Positions 1 to 46,085 of a DNA stretch of 64,000 nucleotides are shown piece after piece. Made by a program: the position numbers and the translations under genes. Under the pieces are notes generated by a model, which saw only the letters and a list, made by a program, of their open reading frames with translations, ran no database searches and was not told the origin of the DNA. Origin of the DNA: Ashinkailepas kermadecensis (lineage: Eukaryota > Arthropoda > Thecostraca > Neolepadidae); the NCBI GenBank assembly GCA_034440615.1, contig JAOTOM010004126.1, positions 62,001 to 126,000 on the forward strand, given 5' to 3'. The number at the start of each line of letters is the position of its first letter. The stretch's first letter is position 1.

Positions 1-1102
1 GCAGCCCCTCCCAATCTAGAGGGCATCCACTCCAGTCTTCCGGCTCTCAGCTCTTTATCCACCAGGACCTTCTGCTTTTAGAAGCCCATCATGCCCGTCC
101 ACAACCTTGTCTAGCTCCTATCTCAGGGGAATTCCAACTCTCAGGTGGGTCTTCACCATTCCTCCTTAGCTTGTTTTTTTTAATTTGATCATCTGACCAA
201 AACAGGTCAGATGATCCTTTCAAACCCCATGAGCATCTCAGCCCTCTCTGGCCCTCGGACGCCCTGCTTATTCTTCAGGGTCACGTTTGGGCCTCAGCTG
301 CAGCCCTTTGCAGCTGGCATTGCATTTCAGCTCTCAAGAGGGAGCGTGGACGTTTTAAGTCCCAGGGGCCTTCCCACACTACTCGTTAAGATGCACTCCA
401 ATTTTGTATTATCTATATCTCTGCGCCTACGCCTTGAGAACCCCACGGACCCGCCATGTGAGGAGGCGGCTTCCTCCTCCCCTGGCTACGCCACTCTCGT
501 CGCTGCGCCACTGGCGTTGCCTTTACTGCAGCTACATCAGGATCAGACATACCAAGCGTAAGGATATTCATCAATTTTAGAATATCATTTTATAGATATT
601 TTATTATAGCGTACAAACTATACACGAGAAGCGCAGCATATGCGAAAAGCACTGCATATTGCTATCGCAAACAATGGACCATGCATGAGGTTCAACGCCA
701 TCCCTCCCACCCCAAAAATCCACTTGTGGTAATCCCCCACCAACCGGCGTGCACCTCGCTCTGGCCGTACTTTGATTACCGCGACTGAGAACTACTCATT
801 CGATCACGACGAGCGCATTTCACTCCGACAAGGCCTCAATCTAGCATGATAACCGGGCGCGTCTTACTTGCCCAGCTACTCTCCCAAATGCCCCGATCCG
901 AGGACAGATCACTTTTGGGTGGACCAGGCGATCCGGCGGAGTGGCTGCCGCGCCGCTGACTCGCCGTCGGATCCCTTCAGCCATAGGAGGTCTAGGCCGA
1001 GCCGCCGCCCGCGGGCAAACTATCAACGACGGGCGGCCGGCACGTCCTCAGCCTTCCGGCAGTCAACAAGATGGACTCAGGTATAGCATCAGCTCTGCCA
1101 GT
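1..1102. other. 3' flank of GAPVD1, no gene seen
   Basis: Unique-looking sequence downstream of the gene. The open frames here are short, lack recognisable domains and overlap each other on both strands. The part from about 600 upward is probably GAPVD1 3'UTR. Confidence 0.5.
600..605 (-). terminator. Candidate polyadenylation signal AATAAA
   Basis: TTTATT on the plus strand reads AATAAA on the gene strand, about 790 nt past the GAPVD1 stop and beyond the 3'UTR minisatellite. It is the only canonical hexamer I noticed in this flank; position is plausible, use unproven. Confidence 0.35.
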
Positions 1103-1362
1103 GGACGGCGTCCGCTCGGGCCGTGACATAACTGAACCAACAGGTGGCGTCCGCTCGGGCCGTGACGTCACTGAACCAACCGGTGGCGTCCGCTCGGGCC
1201 GAGACGTCACTGAACCAACAGGCGGCGTCAGCTCAGGCCGTGACGTCACTGAACCAACAGGCGGCGTCCGCTCGGGCATTGACATCACTGAACCAACAGG
1301 CGGCGTCCTCTCAGGCCATGACGTCACTGAACCAACAGGCGGCGTCCGCTCGGGCCGTGTGT
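1103..1362. repeat. 39-bp minisatellite in the GAPVD1 3'UTR
   Basis: About 6.7 copies of a 39-bp unit beginning GGCGTCCGCTCGGGCCGTGA. Several copies carry a perfect palindromic TGACGTCA (CRE/ATF core); others have TGACATCA or TGACATAA. It starts about 30 nt after the stop codon. Confidence 0.9.
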
Positions 1363-1393
1363 GACGTGGGCAGACCGCGCCCGCAGGCAGGCA

Positions 1394-35448
<34,055 letters not shown>

Positions 35449-35463
35449 CTTGACATCCAGTTG

Positions 35464-36130
35464 CTGGAATGAAATACAGAATAGTTATAAGGACTTCCTT
35501 CCACAATGCTCACCTGATTCATATAATTCACATGTCACAAATTCACATTCACAAGTGATTGAACACAAGGCCAGCTGCTTCATGCGCAGATCAATAACAA
35601 AACACAAATGCATCAAGACTGCTCAGCAAGCTCTGGGGTGCATGAACTCTGCATTGAAACAACAAACGAACCATATCAAACAACATAAGGCATGCAATAA
35701 AATCTACCACATTTATAATGTATACATCTTATACATCTTAACACATTTATAAATTATCACATTTTGTTCTTGTTTACCACAACGTTCACGTGAACGTTCA
35801 ATGTCTTGTACCACGTCAACGTTTGTGCATGTGTACATACTGGCAGATCTGACATTGTCAACTCTTGCTGTAAGCAAAACTTCGGCAGCACATAACCCTT
35901 GAGGCATGTCAGAATCTACTATGCTACCATATTGGGCATCGAAACAATTAGAAAAACGTTTAAAATCAGAGATTCTTTCATCTGGAATGGTCTTTTTATT
36001 ATCAGCAAAGGTTACTGCATTTTAATTTAGTTTACTTCTGTTGGTTTGGGAAGGGCCAAAAGACGCTATGGCACCCGCTTTTAAGTGCTTTGGGGGGTCA
36101 TGGCCGGAATGGCCCCTCCCTGGATCCACC
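35464..36130. other. Upstream intron or flank of GAPVD1
   Basis: Sequence immediately 5' of the first coding exon. A non-coding first exon must lie further right, but I cannot place it. No other gene seen. Confidence 0.4.
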
Positions 36131-37563
36131 AGTGATCAGCAGCACCAACCTGCCACCTATAGGACAGCAAGTAAAAACACGGAAACACAGCCAGTTTTAG
36201 GCTGTGTGCCTATGAGAGTTCAGGGAACACATTTCGTATTTGCATTTTTCCAATTGATTCAGCCATCCCAGGAGGATTGCATCGGTCTTTCACGATACAG
36301 AATCGATCAAGGAATATTACCGTTCTTTCCTTATTGATTTATTAGGCTCCATTCCGAAGTTGTCATGGTGCGAAGTGAAGGCATCTGTGAGAGGGAGCTC
36401 ATCTCGCCGAAAGGGTCGTCCCACCGATGTTGATTTCTTAAAATGATTGGGGGAGGCAAAGTACATGAAGGTAATAGGCAGACGAAAATGAATGGGGGGG
36501 GGGACGTTCCATAGGCTCCCATGTTAGAAGTTGAAATTATTGTGGGTGGGTTGGTTGGTTATTAGGGTTTTAGGGCGCATCAACTGCATTGGTTATACAG
36601 CGCCCATTAAAGCGCTGCTTCCCCCACCCACAGCGACCATGTGGGCGGGGGAAGCAAGCATTGAGGGGGCAGTTTCCCCCTCACAGATAAGAATGGGCAG
36701 TTCTACTTTCGCCCCCACCCACTTCACTCTCTAGATATGTGGCTGATTTTCCGGTGGACTGGTTTACACAACTGAATGGGAGAGTACAGACTACGGCATA
36801 CCTATCAATCCACAAAGAGGATTGAGAAGAAGTTCCATGGAGGGTATAAGCCCCTTCCCCTACGCCATACCACTGACAGATTTATGATTTTGCCACGGAG
36901 GCTTCATTTTTCCCGAAGAGCAATACTGAGAAAATCAAGGGAGGGATACACTGGAACCTTCAAGAGAGGCATCCTTCGGGTCATAAGGGGCACCACCTTC
37001 TCTTCCTCCCCCTTGGATCAGTCCTTGCAACATACCCTGGCTGGCAATGTCACTACCTCTTGCCAATTTGCCACCACTGGCCAGTCACTTGACTCAGGGG
37101 TTGTTATATATACCTTTGAGGTGGGAACTGCCACCTCAATATTTGCTTCCCACCCTCACAATAATTTCAACTTCTAGCATGGGAGCCTATGGAATGTGCC
37201 CCCCCCCATTCATTTTGGCCTGCCCACTGCCTTCATGTACTTTGCCCCCTCCAATCATTTTAAGATATCAACATAGGTGGGCCAACCCTTTGGGCAAGGG
37301 GGGCTCTCTCTCACAGATGTCTTTATTTCAAACCACAACTTCTGAACAGAGCATAATAAATCAGTAAGGAAAGAATGGTAAGATTCCTTGATCAATTCTG
37401 TATCATGAAAGGCTGATGCAATCCTCCTGAGATGGCTGAATCAATTGGAAAAAATGCCAACATGAAATGTCTACCCTGAACTTCCATAGGCACACAGACT
37501 ACAACCGGCAGTGTTCCCGTGTTTTTACTTACCCTCCGCTAGGTGGCTGGTTATTGCCACTGA
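36131..37563. mobile_element. Foldback DNA element, ~400-bp inverted arms
   Basis: Left arm 36131-36545 and right arm 37165-37563 are inverted copies: AAGTAAAAACACGG near the left end and CCGTGTTTTTACTT near the right; TCCATAGGCTCCCATG versus CATGGGAGCCTATGGA inside. The outer ends both begin CAGTG. No transposase seen in the spacer. Confidence 0.8.
36551..36605 (-). mobile_element. SINE 3' module copy in the foldback
   Basis: TTGGTTGGTTATTAGGGTTT...GGTTATACAGCGCCC, diverged from the copies at 13081 and 14035. It may extend to about 36639; an imperfect TGTGGG(T/C)GGG flanks that larger span. Confidence 0.6.
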
Positions 37564-37967
37564 CATGCAAACAGCCGTTGGTTTCCAATCCAGGCATACA
37601 TCATCCATGGTCTGGACACTACTGATAATTTAGATACAACAGTTTTAGGCTATCTGGCATCAGTAGGTTTTTGATGATTTAACATTCATGGATTTTAGGA
37701 GATTGAACATGTACAGGCTTCAAGCCATCCAACATCTGTATGATTTAGGCAATCTAACATCCATATGTTTTTGGTAATCAAGCATCTGTAGTTTCTTTTG
37801 GCAATGAAAAATGGGTGGTTAGGTTATGTTGTTTTTAGGGGGATTCCGTTCTTCTTCACTATATATCACCCCACCAAAACCACCTTTTTCTCACAAAGCC
37901 ACACATTTTCTATATTTTGATGGGAAAATAGAGGAATAACATGTATATGCATTGTCAGCAATCTTCA

Positions 37968-38325
37968 AGTATTACCCCTCACACTTTCCTCATATCAACA
38001 AGGTATCAAAGTCATTGTCAGCTGACTGCCAGTTAGTTGTTGGTGACATCACTCAAACATATGAAGGAAAACCTCCAGCCAGCTCCACTGAATGAATCCA
38101 GGGGCACTAGGTTAGGGTATCCTGCAGATGTCCTGAATGAGCACCATATCAAACCCTTGGAAATCTTCCTGGTGACACCCCTGGGTTCATTTAGTGCTGG
38201 AGGTTTTTCTACCTGGCTGGAGTATTTGCTCTGTGCATTTGAGTGATGTCACCAACAGCTGACTGGCAGTCAGCTGATGGTGAATGAAATACCTTCTTGA
38301 TATAAATAAAGTGTAAGGGGTGATA
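37968..38325. mobile_element. Foldback MITE
   Basis: Inverted arms: ACCCCTCACACTTTCCTCAT...GTCAGCTGACTGCCAG on the left, CTGGCAGTCAGCTGATGGTG...GTGTAAGGGGTGATA on the right, with GGTGACATCACTCAAA / TTTGAGTGATGTCACC inside. No coding capacity. Confidence 0.75.
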
Positions 38326-38364
38326 TATGAAGATGACCTGCATTGTCAAACATTTTTTGGGTGT

Positions 38365-38520
38365 TTTGAATGTAATTTAAATGAATTTGATGTTCTTTTC
38401 TTGATGAAATGACTAGCTACTTCATTGAGATATAAGTACTTCAAACTGAAGTGCTTATATCTTGAACCGTTGTCATTTTCCAAAGAAATGAATATCAAAT
38501 TCACTCAAATCACATCAGAA
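38365..38520. repeat. Imperfect inverted repeat
   Basis: GAATTTGATGTTCTTTTC...GATATAAGTACTTC pairs with GAAGTGCTTATATCT...ATGAATATCAAATTC. Likely a small MITE. Confidence 0.6.
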
Positions 38521-38737
38521 AGCACCAGGGAACACATTCTTGACAGAAGTCACCTAGAGGCTTTCCCTTTGATCAAGGCCAGAAGTTCCTTGCAATGCTG
38601 TTAGCATAAACTGCAGATAGCAACAAAGCTTTATAAACTGAAGTCTGAGCATGATGCTGGTTAGTTTGACAGCATTGAGGTACATATGAGCCACATCCAG
38701 AACCATCCCATCAAGATATGTGAATGTTTGCGGTTAA

Positions 38738-39646
38738 CACGCGCCCTGGAGGGCCTCTGAGAATTACGCGCACTGGAGGGGGGGCGGAATCCGCCCCCCC
38801 CTCCTAAGATCTCGGCTCCTAGTAAAGCTGGAGGAACGAAATTCGCAGGGTGGATGGGCACGGTAGTGAACTCTATTGTGTGCAAATTTCGTGACCTTGG
38901 GTCAATATCTTCAAGGTCAAATGAGGTCAGATTGGCAAAATTTTCCGGTTTTGCGTGGCTTGGCTTGTCATCGTTATGGATCGCTGTGATTGTGTTTAAA
39001 TGCTCAAAAATTGGCATCAATTATGTTTTGGACATTACTAATGATGCAATGCAGATGCTAGACCCAACATTTGACCTCAGGTCAGCTATATAGCACCACT
39101 TTATCAGGTCAGTTACCTGTTCCAGTTACCGGAACCGGCCGCCCGCCCGACTGCTCCGTCGGTCAGCTCGGAGCAATCGGCTTCGTGAAGTACATGAATC
39201 AAGTATGGAAACGCAATGAGAAACAGTACAAATGACAACCAGTAGTGCATTTATGGCAACATTCCAGTTGATCAAGTTTGGTTCCATTAACCTGTCATGA
39301 ACTTGACCTGACTTGACCTTGGTAACCTAACATGACCTTGAAACTATACAGCATATCAATATGCATCAAACAAGTCGCTAGTGTTGCCTAGAACACTTCC
39401 CTTTTGTCAGTATACTGGAAGCGCATCAGCGCCGATTTTTGTGGTCTGGCGCTATAACATTTTTGGACTTTAGCAGCCCCTAACTTGAAAAATGTTTGGC
39501 AGATTTCCATTTTCTTGCTTTAAACGACGTGCCGTTCATTTCTAAGCAGGTACACCGAAAATCGCGTATATCGACCGGTAAAATCTGCAGTTATTTGCGA
39601 AAAACCGGGGGGGGCGGATTTCGCCCCCCCCCCTCCAGTGCGCGTG
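38738..39646. mobile_element. TTAA-flanked DNA transposon, copy 1
   Basis: 909 bp between TTAA at 38734-38737 and 39647-39650. The ends are CACGCGCCCTGGAGGG and, reversed, CACGCGCACTGGAGG followed by G-rich GGGCGGAATCCGCC / GGGCGAAATCCGCC. The TTAA target suggests a piggyBac-type non-autonomous element. No transposase. Confidence 0.75.
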
Positions 39647-39650
39647 TTAA

Positions 39651-40845
39651 TTGGTAAAATATCATTACTATTGTAGCACATTTCCTCCATACCATGCCTA
39701 TGACATCATCAATTGTATCAACCTCTGTTGACCAGAGTGAAAACTTACTTTCTGGGTTGGGAGTTGGAGTGCATACCGAATCCTTCTGGAGTAGGTACCT
39801 ACATTTCCATTTACATATTATTTTTTAAGCATGGAATCTGCTTACTGGTAACTGACAGGAAAAGCCTATGTAGTTGGTACCTACATACTATGCATAAGTA
39901 ATATGCATTGTCATTTTTGGTCAAATAAAATGTCAAAGCATAGGAACAAAGAAGTGAACAATGGATGGCACTGCCCGGCAGTAAATCGTGATAGTCAGCA
40001 AAGCCTCATCTCTCATAACTCACAGGAGCAATACACTTTTCTTTCAATGTTGGTTTCAGTACAAGGCTAGCCATATGAAAAGCAAACAAAAATACTTCCA
40101 ACTTCACCCTCAGCTCAGAGCACATACCTACCTATGCAGCCAATTCCCTACATAATACAAACCCACCTCTTCTACTGCACACAACAGTCGGATGTGATAG
40201 AGGTGTGCAACACAAAGGATCAGTCATTGGATCAGTTGGATCAGTCAAGGTCTTGTGTTTGCAGCATGACACTGTAAACAATGTGTTCAAAATTGCTAAT
40301 GGTTATGTCACATAAAAATGCCTTGCATCGATTGGTTGACAGACAGATCTCATAACAGAAAACACTAACACAGCTAATTCTGATCAGCGACCTCCGGGAC
40401 TCCAGAGGACATCTCTTAAAACTGTCAAATTTTCCACCACATGGGTGGAGCGAATGAAGGTTTTCAGAGACGTGGTTCCAGAGTGAGTAACCAGAGAACA
40501 TTGTACTCAGTGTGCAGGCATGCCATCTCAATCTTGCAAGTGCTGTTGGCACATTGTCATCTGTGCTTCCAGTGGTTGAGATTGAGAGAAATGTGTGAAG
40601 CTGTGGTCCAGCTGCTGACTGCTACAAAAAGTGGTTAGCATGAGTGGTAAACATGAGTGGAATAATAAGTGTCTTCATGGGTGTCATTCTGTGTATATTT
40701 TTATTGATATCTTTGTTCCCACATTTGTGTTGGAGTGCATATGAATCCCATCCTATCCAGTATGAACCAGAAGTGCAAAAAATGTTTTCAGAGATAGAAT
40801 ATCTGAAGAAGTGCCTTAATTCCCACCATGCTGTTGACTTAAAGT
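39651..40845. other. Intergenic, no gene seen
   Basis: AT-rich. A short frame at 40644-40847 has a hydrophobic stretch but no recognisable family or supporting context. Confidence 0.4.
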
Positions 40846-40847
40846 AA

Positions 40848-41085
40848 TCATTTGCAGAGAAAATGAGTGGTTGCATCGTCTTAATCACGTTAAAAAGCAT
40901 ATTAAAACAAACCAACTTACCTTACACTGCAAATTTACCTTTTTGCCCAGAAAAGGAAAAATGTTGGTAAATTTGGAGATCAGTGTAAATTTTGATTTTT
41001 GGAAATTTCTTATGTAATAGTATGCTTTCTCATGTGATGAAGACGATGTGATCACTTATTTTCACAGCAAATGATTACTTTTAAG
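40848..41085. mobile_element. MITE with terminal inverted repeats
   Basis: Ends AAGTAATCATTTGCAGAGAA and, reversed, AAGTAATCATTTGCTGTGAA. An inner pair ACACTGCAAATTTACC / GGTAAATTTGGAGATCAGTG is also inverted. A solo left-arm copy lies at 41650-41770. Confidence 0.75.
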
Positions 41086-41130
41086 TCAATGATGGTCGAT
41101 ACAATTGATGACGTCATAGGCACAAGTAAA

Positions 41131-41225
41131 CTAACCTAACCTAACCTAGACTAAGATAATGTAGCATAGTATATAAAATGTATCATAGCATAGCATAATA
41201 TAATCTAACCTAACCTAACCTAACC
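41131..41225. repeat. Interstitial (TAACC)n telomere-type tracts
   Basis: Two short tracts, 41131-41148 and 41204-41225, of CTAACC units, the complement of TTAGG, the ancestral arthropod telomere repeat. Confidence 0.75.
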
Positions 41226-41779
41226 AGAAAACAAGAATCCTCCAAAGCAAATTTTTTGGCCATGACGTCATCAAATGTTTGCAACATTGTATCGGCAACT
41301 TTAGTAACAATACTTACTAAACTTTCAGAAATTTAGTAAATATTCTTATTAAACACACTTCCCCTCTTAGTAAATATACATACTAAACTTTCGAGAATGT
41401 GTTGGACAGCACCACCCTTAACAATTACAGCATCGCAAGGAATTTCCGGCCTTGGTAGTGTTGTGGATGCGTCGGTTTGGGAGTATGAATTCTCGGAAAT
41501 AAATATTGAATTAAAGCAAACATAAGGTTTTCGATGTCAGAGTCTATGACTTTATCACGTCTATGACACACCAGGTACGGATAATTATATGCGATGTGCT
41601 ATATTTGTAGAGTGAAGATTTTGATAGTTTATTTCTTTGCCAACTGAGAAGTAATCATTTGCAGAGAAAATGAGTGGTCGCATCATCATTTTTACGTTAA
41701 AATACCATGTACTCAAAATAAAAATTCCAAAAAATCAAAATTTACCTTGATCTCCAATTATACCAAAATGTCCCCCATT

Positions 41780-43840
41780 AAGACGAAAACAAAAAAAAAC
41801 TTTATAATTTACAAGGAAAGAGCACTCAAAGAATTAATGTTGTACTAGTAGATAGGTAGACACCTATATCAAGTCCACTGATGACCGCAAAATGCACTCA
41901 ACCTTGTACCTACCTAGGTAGGTAGGTACCTACCTAGGTGGTACCTAATTTCAATTCATTGCATGTCGTATAGCACTCTACCACAAATAACATTAACTCC
42001 GGGGATCCTCTAGCTACACTAACCTTACTTGGTATGTGAGAAATCGAAGAAAATCCCTGTTCTTAAGGGTGTCAACTGTCAACTGCTATCCCCAGACTTT
42101 CCGACTAGCCGCCACTAACCATACACACATTCACCAGACCACTCATATAAGTTCAAGGCTTGGCATATTATCTCCTCCAGCACATCAGTGAAATGCTTAT
42201 TGGTGTCAAGGTCGTGACGTCACCTGATCCAATCGGCCACCATTGAGCTTAATAATAGGCGGTTTTACGGCGGCTTTTGTTTCCAGGTTACGTGGGCTCA
42301 GGAACAGGACAGAGCGAACAGACCTGGCACAATGACCAGCATAAATTAGGAGCAATCACTAATTACAATTATCACAACAGTTCTAGTAACAAAATATTTT
42401 TTTTTTAACGATACTGAAATAAGTAGAATTATACTTACGAATATCCATGGGTGGAGAATGTGGCTGGCAGGTATCGCCACGGCCACATCAACTTCAAAGT
42501 TGGTGTGGCATTGCCACACCAACTTCCTGTGACATTATTTTTTCAAAGGCAATTTAAACAATCTCACCAGTTGGTGAAATTCAAACTGGGGCCAGGACAG
42601 GGATGTAGCTAAGAATTTCTCGAGGAACAGGCCCGGATTACCCAGACGATTTTTCAACTCCCCGGATGTCGAACACTATTTATAAAAAGGTTCGTTTGTA
42701 CCTTAGAAAAATACCACGTATAATTCACTTTGGGACCTCGGATTTTCGGACCCCTCTCCCACAAATTGTAAGTATGGCACTGTTATAGACCAGGAATACA
42801 GATCGCACAAACACGTATCTAGATGCCGGATATCCAAGCTTTCTTTGAAGAAAAAAAACGTTGATCTAGTATAGTGTGAAGCGTAAGTAAACGCTTGGAA
42901 TAGCCCGTAAGCTCCATAAGTGCCTATGCGCATTCGCAAGGACCCACACCCGTTCCTGAGCGCCCATTGACGATCTATAAGAGCCCTTATACGTTTGTAA
43001 AAACATGTAGACATTCGCAAGGGCCCATAGAAGTTCGAAAGGGTTCATACATGCCTGTAAGGGCCCGCAAGCTTCGTAAAGGCCCACATACATTCGTAAG
43101 AGCCGTAGACGTTCATAGGGACCAATACACGTTCGTTCACCAATAGGGACCAACTAGGGACCAATAAGAGTTCGTAGGCGTTCGTAGGGGCCCGGCAACA
43201 GCCATAAAAAGTGTAGTTTGCCTTTCCATCTCCGCCATGGCGATTCCGTAGAAAATTCCGTACGGGCCAAGCTAAGGGCCCGTCGGATCCCTAGGAGGGG
43301 GGTGGGGCAACCGCCCCCGCCCCCATGGCTACATCGTGGTGTCGGGACACCAAATTTCGCTAACCTGAAAGCCACTGATGATGGTCACAGGTCAAGTCAA
43401 ACACAATGTGCTGGAGTCTCAAGTGGACCGCAGCATATGCCCGGAGTTATCAAGTACACTGATTTACATTACTATATGAGTGATAGATTCCATCCAATTA
43501 GCAGTTTCCCAGCATGGCCATGGTCTTTTGACATGACCTATGATAACCCAGATACCCTGAACAGATCATGTGTAACTGCGGCGCAAATGAACTCAACGTA
43601 ATCGCCGATCATCCATGGATGACATGGTCTTACAGGCAGCTACATTATAAGAATCCCGTGGTCGTCCAGGCAAATGTTTTGTGACATCCTTTTACCCAAG
43701 CTAGACTCGCCGGGAATCCAAATTTTAACACAAAATATCTGAGTAACCAGTCTTGGAGTATGCCACGTTTCACATCTCTAGCTTTAGTGGTTCCATTGTA
43801 ATCGTGGAAAACCAAAAGTGGGAAATGACCCGTGTAATTC
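41780..43840. other. Intergenic, low-complexity patches
   Basis: Palindromic GGTAGGTACCTACC-type cluster at 41850-41950. A region at 42880-43190 is built from degenerate CGTTCGTAAGGGCCCAT-like units about 20-30 bp apart. No gene seen. Confidence 0.45.
42215..42233. promoter_or_regulatory. Candidate promoter elements: CRE and CCAAT
   Basis: TGACGTCA (42215-42222) is followed by CCAAT (42229-42233) and GCCACCATT, a YY1-like string on the other strand. On the minus strand a CAG|GTGACG donor-like site follows. It could be the GAPVD1 promoter/first-exon zone about 7 kb upstream; position-only evidence. Confidence 0.25.
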
Positions 43841-45345
43841 GCGGGTTAACACGTGCACCGGAATGAGGGGCTCCGCTACTCTCTCTGGTTTTTGCAACTA
43901 TCTCCAAAACCAAGGAAGCTACTAGGTGATTTTTCGTTTACCTTCAGATATGGACACATCTGGACGTGCAATAAAAATGGTTGGATATTTTGCAAGTTTT
44001 TGACGCACAAAGTCAAACGTGCCGGACGAAATGGTATGTGGAAATTGGCGGAGACGCATGTTAAGCATATCCAAGCAATACCTATAAAACTAACGCCTAT
44101 AAACTATATCAACTATATTGGTGATGTCTAGCTGTACTATATTCCCCACCAAACGTGAAAATTAGTTATACCAATGACGCCAACACGTGCGAAAGATGGC
44201 AGTATATGACACTTGCGTATTTTACCCCGAACGAATTAACGTATTATCACGAAATTCGAACACAAAAGTGTTTCGTACGGCCCTCATTCACCCTGCAGAA
44301 TTAGTGTTCCTAGCTTCCCGAAAGCTAGGCATAGCTAAGATCATATTTTTAGTGGCTTCGCTGTCTATCTCATACCTATCCTTCTGAAACATTTTTCGAA
44401 AATCTCCTATACTGATACTGCATTCAGTTTGAGTACTACCCGCCTGCAACATTCTCAGAAGTTAGCTGTGGCTCTGGTGGTTTGCTATATTTCCGCTTCC
44501 GCTTGTCAGATAATTCCTTATGTGCTCTATTGCTCTTTCACACAGCTACTGATCAACTAAGAAACGTAACGAAAAATTCCAACTCTCACAAAATGAAGCA
44601 TAGTGTGCAATATTGAAAATTCTTAAGTTGTATAACAGCGTGTCACGTGCCCGAGAACTCCATTTCATTTCCGGCGACCCATGGAGAATGAAACAAACCC
44701 ACGGAGGAAAAACAAAATCATACCGTTTTATGAGCAGTCGTAGAATAATAGCAGGTCATTGGGCGGTCCATAGAACCTACATTTGCTTCTTGACATTATG
44801 AGAACATATGCAGACGTCCCATCTGTGGGACGTCGAGCAATTTTCGACGAGCAAATCAAAGAATGCATCCCATTCTTTGCATTGCTCGTCCGTTCATTCC
44901 CGCAACTTCTGGATGGTCGAACACGATCCGTAATTTGCAGTATGCGGATATATTTGTCCTTCGCCTCCCTCCATATTATGTTTTGCATTTTCTTTCACTC
45001 ATTCACCCATTTACTCGAGCACTCATTCAGTTGGCGCTTTACCCTTGTGTAAAAGACAATATTCTTAGAGCGCAATTGCGATGAATACAATGTTATGTTT
45101 CGGAAAGCATATGACCCACACCCCGGCGTTGAGAGCCGCTCTTGCAACCAGCGGCGAACTCTGGGAACAAATTCCAGTTGTTTAAAACCAGCTGCTTCCT
45201 ATGTATTGCAGGCGCTTGACGAACTCTGCTCCTTGACGAATGCAAAAGGTGGTCGACAACGGTGGTGAATGGTCATGACATTAGGTCACAGGAGCAGCCA
45301 TTCATTGTTTCAGTGTTGGAAGTATTGCTTTGTGTGCTGTGTGTA

Positions 45346-45755
45346 CAGTGGCGCAACCAGGATTTCAGTTCGGGGCGGGGGCCAGGGTTGGAGAGCGGGC
45401 CCCCTCGCAAGCGGGCCCACCTCATGTTTTTAAAAAGTCTGCGGAAAACATGCACTTACGTTTGAGCGGGCCCCTATGTTTGTAAAACTTCGCGGAAATA
45501 AAAGCATTTTTCCTTTATCAGGGGCCCCGGTTCGAGGCGGGCCCTGGTTAAAACGGGCCCCCAGATTTTCAGTTGGTTCAAAGGGCCCTGATTCGAGCCA
45601 CAGATCCATTTCGCGGGCCCCCAGCCAGGGCTCTGAGTAGGGTGGCCCATTCCGAGCCAGGGGCCCGCTTTGCGAGCCCCTGGCTCGGAGCGGGCCCCAA
45701 CAAATTTCGGGAGGGGCCATGGCCCCTTGCCCCCCCCCCCCTGGTTGCGCTACTG
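45346..45755. mobile_element. hAT-like MITE with 8-bp target duplication
   Basis: 410 bp. Ends CAGTGGCGCAACCAGG and, reversed, CAGTAGCGCAACCAGG. Exact 8-bp flank TGTGTGTA at 45338-45345 and 45756-45763. GGGCCC-rich body, no transposase. The CAGTGGCG end and 8-bp duplication are typical of hAT elements. Confidence 0.88.
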
Positions 45756-46085
45756 TGTGTGTATGTGCCTTCGTCTTTGTCATTGAAATTGAAATTGAAA
45801 TGGTCCCCTGGATCGCCCCTCGAATTAATAACTCCGTACATTGGGCCAAGTCACTCCAAATTCTCACGATTTATCAGCTTTGTAAGTTGCATTCCTGTTT
45901 TCTCCCCCGGAAGCATGGGTCAAACCCCAACCGACGACTGGGGGCTCAAACCCACGAGTGAGCGTTGTTGGCAAGATTTGCAAAAAAAAATGGTTTGTCT
46001 CCAGCTTTCCACGTATAAGGAAAATAATCATATTTTGTGCCCAAATTAGCACGGTTTTCGAAGTAGGCATTCTACGGAGACAGCA

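Noticed and set aside
43853..44387. Two plus-strand frames of 66-92 codons
   Set aside because: No domains and no conserved motif; near a TTAACACG string resembling a transposon end.
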